DNA of 64,000 nucleotides, from positions 1,054,001 to 1,118,000 of the forward strand of contig NZ_CP010776.1 of NCBI RefSeq assembly GCF_001577755.1, given 5' to 3'. The notes under the pieces are model-generated. The model searched no databases. It was not told the origin of the DNA and saw nothing but the letters and a program-made list of their open reading frames with translations. Shown here one piece after another: positions 59,076 through 64,000 of this stretch (within the stretch, counting starts at the first letter, position 1; every line of letters starts with the position of its first letter). The translations under genes were made by a program, and so were the position numbers. The stretch is from Rufibacter sp. DG15C. GTDB lineage: Bacteria; Bacteroidota; Bacteroidia; Cytophagales; Hymenobacteraceae.

Positions 59076-62000
59076 TTAGCGAACTACCTGTACTGGTCCT
59101 CTGTACACTTGCTCGTCGCCGTTACAGCCTCTCACACGCAGTACATAGAAGTAAGTAGCTTCCTCTAGACCAGCGGCTTGCCAAGTATTGTTATAACCAC
59201 GGGTCTTGAACACCTCATTGCCCCAACGGTTGTAGATAGCCAAGTCATTGTCTGGGAATTTCTCCAAGTTGCGGATCACCCAGAAGTCATTCACGCCGTC
59301 TCCGTTTGGAGTGAACACGTTCGGGATGAAGAGGCTTCCTGGAGCCGTGGCATCTACTGTCACTGAAGCTACTGCATTGCCACAGGCGCCTCCGTTAGTA
59401 GCAGTTACCGTAAGCGTTCCGGTTTTAGCGTCAGCACTAGTACCTTCAAGCGTTACCGTTGTACCTTCCACAGAAGTAGCAGTTGTACCTTTGAACTTAA
59501 TGTCTCCAGAGACAGTCCAGGTATAAGTTTCTCCTGTAACTCCAGCCACTCTGTAGATCAAATCAGTACATGGACCGCTCTCGTTTATAATCACCGGGGT
59601 GGCTGGCGTAGCACCTGGCTCTACCGCTAGGATAGAAGCCTCGCTGGTTCCACAGTTATTAGACGCTTTCACGGTGATTTCTCCTTTAGTAGTGCTTGGG
59701 ATCAATTCAATCTCAGGCGCTGTGGTAGTGAAAGGACCGTTGCCCGTGGTGGTTCCAGTTAATCTCCAGCCGGCTGGCACTGTCCAGATGTAGCTGGTGG
59801 CTCCAGTTACTGGCGTCACGCTGTATCTGATGGCTACATTTACGCAAAGCGTTGGGCTAGAAGCCGTGATCTGACCAAGCTTACCAGGAAGCGCACTTAC
59901 CGTCAACGTGGCAGTAGATGGCAAGCTGCTCGCGCAACTACCTATTGCTTTAAAGGTTATCGTGTAACTACCAGCACTTAGAGTTGCAATTGACACTGTA
60001 TAAGCACCACCCGTTACTGTCACTGGATTGGTCACTCCAGGAAGTCCAGTTACCTCATACTGTGTAGTTCCAGTGGCCGTGAAGGTGAAGGTAGCGTTAC
60101 CGCCCACACAAGCGGTAGGATTGTTCACGATTGGTGCCAATGGACGCACACACACTTCTGCGTCATCATCGTCATCATCTTCATCTGGATCCACTTGATC
60201 TCCGTCAATCACGGCTACGTTTCTCAATTTACCCACCAATGAGGTTTTTGCGGTAATAGTAAGAACGACATCTGCCTGGTTTCTTGCAATGTTTCCTATT
60301 GACCATGTGATGGTTCTATTAGCTTCATTGAAGGCAACAGTTCCTACAGAAGTAGAAGCGCTCACATAGTCAAGTCCTGCTGGCAGCACATCTGTTACTT
60401 TCACGCCAGTGGCGTCACTAGGACCAGCGTTGGTGGCACGTAGGGTAAACACTACTTGCTCCCCTAACGTCACGTCTCCTTTGTCCACTGATTTAGAGAT
60501 GCCTAAGTTGGCTACGCCTGCACCTGTGGCACCTACCACGGTAATCACGGTAGAGCTGTTGTTGCCAGGCGTTTGGTCTGCCTCATTGCCCCTGATGGTG
60601 GCCGTGTTCACGATAGTACCAGCTGTTGTGATGGTAGAGTTTACCGTAAAGGTGGCAGTCTCGCCGCTGGCTAGATTTCCTACCGTCCAAACACCATTGG
60701 CCACATTGTAGGTACCCTTGCTCACGGTTGGAGTCCCTACTAAAGTTAATTGACCCAATGGCAACACATCTACTACTAATACGCCAGTAGCACTGCTAGG
60801 CCCATTGTTCTTGATGGTTACATCATAGCGTAGCGCATCACCCACGTTGGCGCGGGTTTTGTCAACGGCTTTCACTACTTCTAGGTCAGTGGCTTCGGTT
60901 GGGTTACCCGTTCCGCCACCTACAATGGTAATTACGGTAGAGGTATTGCTTTCTGGACGTTCATCTACCTGGTCACCAGAAATGATGGCCGTGTTGATGA
61001 TGGTACCAGTTGTTTTAATGGTGGCATTCACCGTCATGGTTTCAGTCTGTCCTACTCCCAAATTCCCGATGGTCCAGATGCCGGTAGTGGCATTATAGGT
61101 ACCCGTCGAAACCGTTACGGCGCCAACTAGGTCTATCTGCGCAACTGGCAACACATCTGTGATTTTCACCCCAGTGGCAGTGTTTGGCCCCAAGTTACGC
61201 GCTGTGATAGTGTAGCGAAGTGCATCACCTACGTTGGCGCGGGTCTTGTCAACGGCTTTTACCACCTGCAAGTCAGCAGAAGTGGTTGGGTTGCCGGTGC
61301 CGTCTCCTACCACGGTTACTACCGTTGCCGTATTGTTGGCCGGTTGCAAGTCTGGCTCATTGCCAGAGATGATAGCGGTGTTTACAATAGTGCCGGTGGC
61401 TTTGATAGTGGCATTCACGGTCATGGTCACTGACTGTCCTGCTGCCAGGTTGCCAATGGTCCATATACCAGTAGTCGCGTTGTACGTTCCAGCCGAAGGT
61501 GTGATGGTACCCACCACGTTGATCTGCGCCAATGGCAACACATCTCTAATGATGACTCCTGTAGCAGCGTTAGGTCCGTTGTTACGGGCTGTTACTGTAT
61601 AGGTCAAAGCATCACCTACGCTAGCGCGGGTTCTGTTTACCGTTTTGATAGCCTCTAAATCAGTGGACGTTCCTGGACCAGGCGTCTCACCTACAATGGT
61701 AATCACGGTAGAAGTATTGTTTACTGGCTGTTGGTCTGCCTCATTGCCTCTTACAATGGCCGTGTTGACAATAGTACCAGCGGTTTTGATAGTAGCATTC
61801 ACACGCAGGGTGGCCGTCTGTCCGTTGGCCAAGGCGCCAATAGTCCAAACCCCAGTGGCCGCGTTGTAAGTACCCACAGATACCGTCACCTGGCCTACAA
61901 TATCCAATTGATTGGTTGGCAGTACGTCTACCACAAATACATTGGTAGCATTGTTAGGACCGTTGTTACGAACCGTTACATTGTATACCAGGGCGTCTCC

Positions 62001-63938
62001 AATGTTGGCTCTTGTCTTATCTACTGTTTTTACAACCTGTAAATCTGTAAAGACTGTTGGCACTTCTGGGCCAGCACCTACCACTGTAATCACGGTAGAG
62101 GTATTGCTTTCTGGGCGCTCATCTAATTGATCACCACTAATCACAGCCGTGTTTACAATGACTCCGTTGGCTTTAATGGTACTGTTAACGGTTAATGTAG
62201 CCGTCTGACCAACCGCTAGGTTGCCAATGGTCCAGATGCCGGTAGTGGCATTATACGTACCGGTAGAAACCGTCACATTGCCTACCAGGTCAATCTGAGA
62301 AAGCGGCAACACATCTCTTACGGTTACACCAGTTGCGTTGTCAGGACCTAGGTTGCGAGCCGTCACGGTATAGACTAGGGCATCGCCTACGCTAGCGCGG
62401 GTTTTGTTTACCGTTTTTTGCACTTGCAAATCTGCCATGGCACCCGGCCCAACGCCTGGGGTTACTACTGTTACCACCGTTGAGGTGTTATTGGCAGGCT
62501 GTTGGTCTGCCTGGTTTCCTCTAATGATAGCGGTGTTGACAATGGTACCAGTGCCGGTGATTGTGGCATTGATGGTCAGGGTCACTGACTGGCCGCTGGC
62601 CAAGTTCCCGATGGTCCAAACTCCGGTAGTGATATCCAAGTTGGTTCCGTTGGTGGACGTCTGGCCAGTGATGTTGATTTGACCAATTGGCAACACGTCT
62701 CTAATGATAACACCCGTGGCGGCGTTTGGTCCGTTGTTACGGGCCACAATGGTATAGGTCAAGGCATCGCCTACGTTGGCGCGGGTCTTGTCTACCGTCT
62801 TAATGGTCTGAAGGTCGGTTACTACGCCAGGTACTACTACCGGCTCCTCGTCTTCATCATCGTCTTTATCTGGATCTGGCTCATTGCCAATCACGCGTAC
62901 ACGGTTCACCAAGTTACCAGAGGATAACACACGCACTCTCAATTTAATGGTAGCGGTCTCGCCAAAGGCAAGGTTACCAATTGTGAAGGTGCTGGTAGTG
63001 GCATTGTAAGCAAAAGTAGCCGGCACATTGTCCCGGAACGACGTATAGTCAATAAATGCCAGGGAAGAAGGCAAGGTCTCTACCACCTGAACACCGGTAG
63101 CGTCATCTGGCCCTTGGTTTCTTACGGTGATGGTATAAGTAATGGTATCACCAACGGCTACCTCAGATCTGTCTGCGGTTTTGGTAATGGCTAAGTCTGT
63201 CTCTACAATAAGCGGAAGGAAGACCGTATTGTTGTTTAAAACCACGTTGCCACCCAAAGACAAAAGACGTCCTTCATGCGTGGTACCGTTGCTTAAAGTT
63301 ATGTTGTTTTGAACCAGCACGTTGCCCTTCAAGGCCGAAGAGGTACCAACCAATCCTTGGTTACCCACCACTACGTTGCCGGTTACTCTAAAGAAGATGT
63401 TCTTAGGTTGCGCGCCGTTTTGTACCGAGATAACTGAGCCCTCATCTACAATCAAGTCTCCGTTGACCTGGATCACAAACACAGCGTTAGGATTTCCCTT
63501 GCCGTCTAGGCGCAACTGGCCTTTTAGGCGAGCGTCACCGTCAAAACGGTAAACGCCAGGCCCCAATACGGTACCGGCTACTGCCTCAGGGGTTCTGGAG
63601 AAACCCTTACCCAACTGCTGACCCGTCATGTTACTGGTGGGGGTTAGCGTGGCTAGGAAGTCATAGGCTTTGCGGGCGTCTACCTGCGCAGCGGCAGGCT
63701 CTACCCCACCAGGTCTAATCTCACCCAGCACAATCCCGGGAGGGAAACCAAGAATCACGTTACCGGGGGAGGTACCCAAATCTGCATACACCAGCGTGCT
63801 ACCTGTGTTTACCACAGAGCCACTGGCCAACACGGCAAACTCCTGTGCCGCCCCTAAACCTGGGGCGTTCTGAGTTTGTGCGTTCGTTGAAATTGAAATA
63901 GCAAACAGTGCTGCTATTAGGTGTAAAATTTTCTTCAT
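59076..63938 (-). CDS. Giant T9SS type-B CTD adhesin: ice-binding-like domain, eight DUF11 repeats
   Basis: This 1620-residue cell-surface protein has signal peptide MKKILHLIAALFAISISTNA. Residues about 25-240 form a DUF3494/ice-binding-like beta-solenoid (LGAAQEFAVLASGSVVNTGS). Eight DUF11 repeats of ~128 aa start near 245, 372, 499, 629, 757, 885, 1015 and 1142. Repeats 2-7 are very alike (KTRANVGDAL / NNGPNAATGV). Acidic linkers (DPDKDDDEDEE, DPDEDDDDDDAE) flank the repeats. Two or three PKD/Ig-like domains follow, then the gliding-type CTD (FIPNVFTPNGDGVNDFWVIR ... RGPVQVVR). Probably an adhesin or ice/surface-binding protein exported by T9SS with the PorP encoded next to it. Confidence 0.92.
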   Translation of the reverse strand: MKKILHLIAALFAISISTNAQTQNAPGLGAAQEFAVLASGSVVNTGSTLVYADLGTSPGNVILGFPPGIVLGEIRPGGVEPAAAQVDARKAYDFLATLTPTSNMTGQQLGKGFSRTPEAVAGTVLGPGVYRFDGDARLKGQLRLDGKGNPNAVFVIQVNGDLIVDEGSVISVQNGAQPKNIFFRVTGNVVVGNQGLVGTSSALKGNVLVQNNITLSNGTTHEGRLLSLGGNVVLNNNTVFLPLIVETDLAITKTADRSEVAVGDTITYTITVRNQGPDDATGVQVVETLPSSLAFIDYTSFRDNVPATFAYNATTSTFTIGNLAFGETATIKLRVRVLSSGNLVNRVRVIGNEPDPDKDDDEDEEPVVVPGVVTDLQTIKTVDKTRANVGDALTYTIVARNNGPNAATGVIIRDVLPIGQINITGQTSTNGTNLDITTGVWTIGNLASGQSVTLTINATITGTGTIVNTAIIRGNQADQQPANNTSTVVTVVTPGVGPGAMADLQVQKTVNKTRASVGDALVYTVTARNLGPDNATGVTVRDVLPLSQIDLVGNVTVSTGTYNATTGIWTIGNLAVGQTATLTVNSTIKANGVIVNTAVISGDQLDERPESNTSTVITVVGAGPEVPTVFTDLQVVKTVDKTRANIGDALVYNVTVRNNGPNNATNVFVVDVLPTNQLDIVGQVTVSVGTYNAATGVWTIGALANGQTATLRVNATIKTAGTIVNTAIVRGNEADQQPVNNTSTVITIVGETPGPGTSTDLEAIKTVNRTRASVGDALTYTVTARNNGPNAATGVIIRDVLPLAQINVVGTITPSAGTYNATTGIWTIGNLAAGQSVTMTVNATIKATGTIVNTAIISGNEPDLQPANNTATVVTVVGDGTGNPTTSADLQVVKAVDKTRANVGDALRYTITARNLGPNTATGVKITDVLPVAQIDLVGAVTVSTGTYNATTGIWTIGNLGVGQTETMTVNATIKTTGTIINTAIISGDQVDERPESNTSTVITIVGGGTGNPTEATDLEVVKAVDKTRANVGDALRYDVTIKNNGPSSATGVLVVDVLPLGQLTLVGTPTVSKGTYNVANGVWTVGNLASGETATFTVNSTITTAGTIVNTATIRGNEADQTPGNNSSTVITVVGATGAGVANLGISKSVDKGDVTLGEQVVFTLRATNAGPSDATGVKVTDVLPAGLDYVSASTSVGTVAFNEANRTITWSIGNIARNQADVVLTITAKTSLVGKLRNVAVIDGDQVDPDEDDDDDDAEVCVRPLAPIVNNPTACVGGNATFTFTATGTTQYEVTGLPGVTNPVTVTGGAYTVSIATLSAGSYTITFKAIGSCASSLPSTATLTVSALPGKLGQITASSPTLCVNVAIRYSVTPVTGATSYIWTVPAGWRLTGTTTGNGPFTTTAPEIELIPSTTKGEITVKASNNCGTSEASILAVEPGATPATPVIINESGPCTDLIYRVAGVTGETYTWTVSGDIKFKGTTATSVEGTTVTLEGTSADAKTGTLTVTATNGGACGNAVASVTVDATAPGSLFIPNVFTPNGDGVNDFWVIRNLEKFPDNDLAIYNRWGNEVFKTRGYNNTWQAAGLEEATYFYVLRVRGCNGDEQVYRGPVQVVR
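60150..63206 (-). repeat. Tandem ~385-bp DUF11-coding repeats (8 units)
   Basis: Eight units of about 380-390 bp inside the adhesin gene encode DUF11 domains. The inner six share long near-identical stretches at the DNA level (for example around GCGGGTCTTGTCTACCGT-like segments), so unit number could change by recombination. Confidence 0.85.
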
Positions 63939-64000
63939 GCGACCAACTAAACTATTATCAAAATAAACTTAACCGTATATAGTCATATTAATATATGAGT

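Noticed and set aside
61234-61602. Long plus-strand open frames across the adhesin repeats
   Set aside because: They are antisense shadows of repetitive Thr/Val/Ala-rich codons; no start context or family.

Overview
The window looks like chromosomal DNA of a Bacteroidota member, most likely family Hymenobacteraceae (Rufibacter/Nibribacter/Pontibacter-like; genus is inferred). Signs of this are T9SS C-terminal sorting domains, a PorP/SprF protein beside a giant type-B CTD adhesin, DUF4136 and OmpP1/FadL-type envelope proteins, few Shine-Dalgarno sequences and TAnnTTTG-type -7 boxes. Fifty protein genes (one partial) are annotated. I saw no rRNA, tRNA, CRISPR array or prophage.

Layout. 2-313: end of a LURP-one/scramblase-like gene. 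460-8985 (minus): fatty-acid beta-oxidation cluster fadD - marR - fadN - fadA - fadE, the fadNAE order known from Bacillus, interrupted between fadA and fadE by a GIY-YIG nuclease gene enclosed by perfect 33-bp inverted repeats. 9136-13027 (plus): a formimidoylglutamase-like protein with altered metal ligands, a cytochrome b5 domain protein, and an amino-sugar kinase/murQ pair for cell-wall recycling. 13139-19244 (minus): two tiny acidic lipoproteins, the ribosome-assembly GTPases der and era, and an NHL-repeat T9SS cargo protein. 19423-28239: hemH, a LOG-family protein, a KefB-like antiporter, proS, and a lipoprotein/outer-membrane-porin pair. 28350-34339 (minus): the complete 2-oxoglutarate dehydrogenase complex (lpdA, odhB, sucA). 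34578-42113: two divergent paralogues sharing an unusual DWDRH...DRDQ domain, one free-standing and one fused between a degenerate metallophosphoesterase and an Omp85-type barrel, flanking small genes and an orphan vsr. 42206-55912: small envelope or stress proteins, an MBL hydrolase, SIMPL, RNase D, an alanine dehydrogenase/saccharopine dehydrogenase-like enzyme, gcvP and a DUF4136 lipoprotein. 56073-63938 (minus): a T9SS surface locus consisting of a 1620-residue adhesin, PorP/SprF and a PorE-like OmpA protein.

The most striking feature is not a gene. A ~38-bp hairpin element (left arm CGTTTTTGGCCTGTTTT, loop CTGG, right arm AAAACAGGCCAAAAACG) occurs about 26 times, always at gene boundaries and at most once per gap. 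Copies keep their pairing through wobble and compensatory changes. Most (about 19 of 26) have the same orientation on the chromosome whatever the direction of the flanking genes. In several gaps the left arm also forms the T-tract of an ordinary GC-rich terminator. It is a candidate undescribed dispersed regulatory or structural element.
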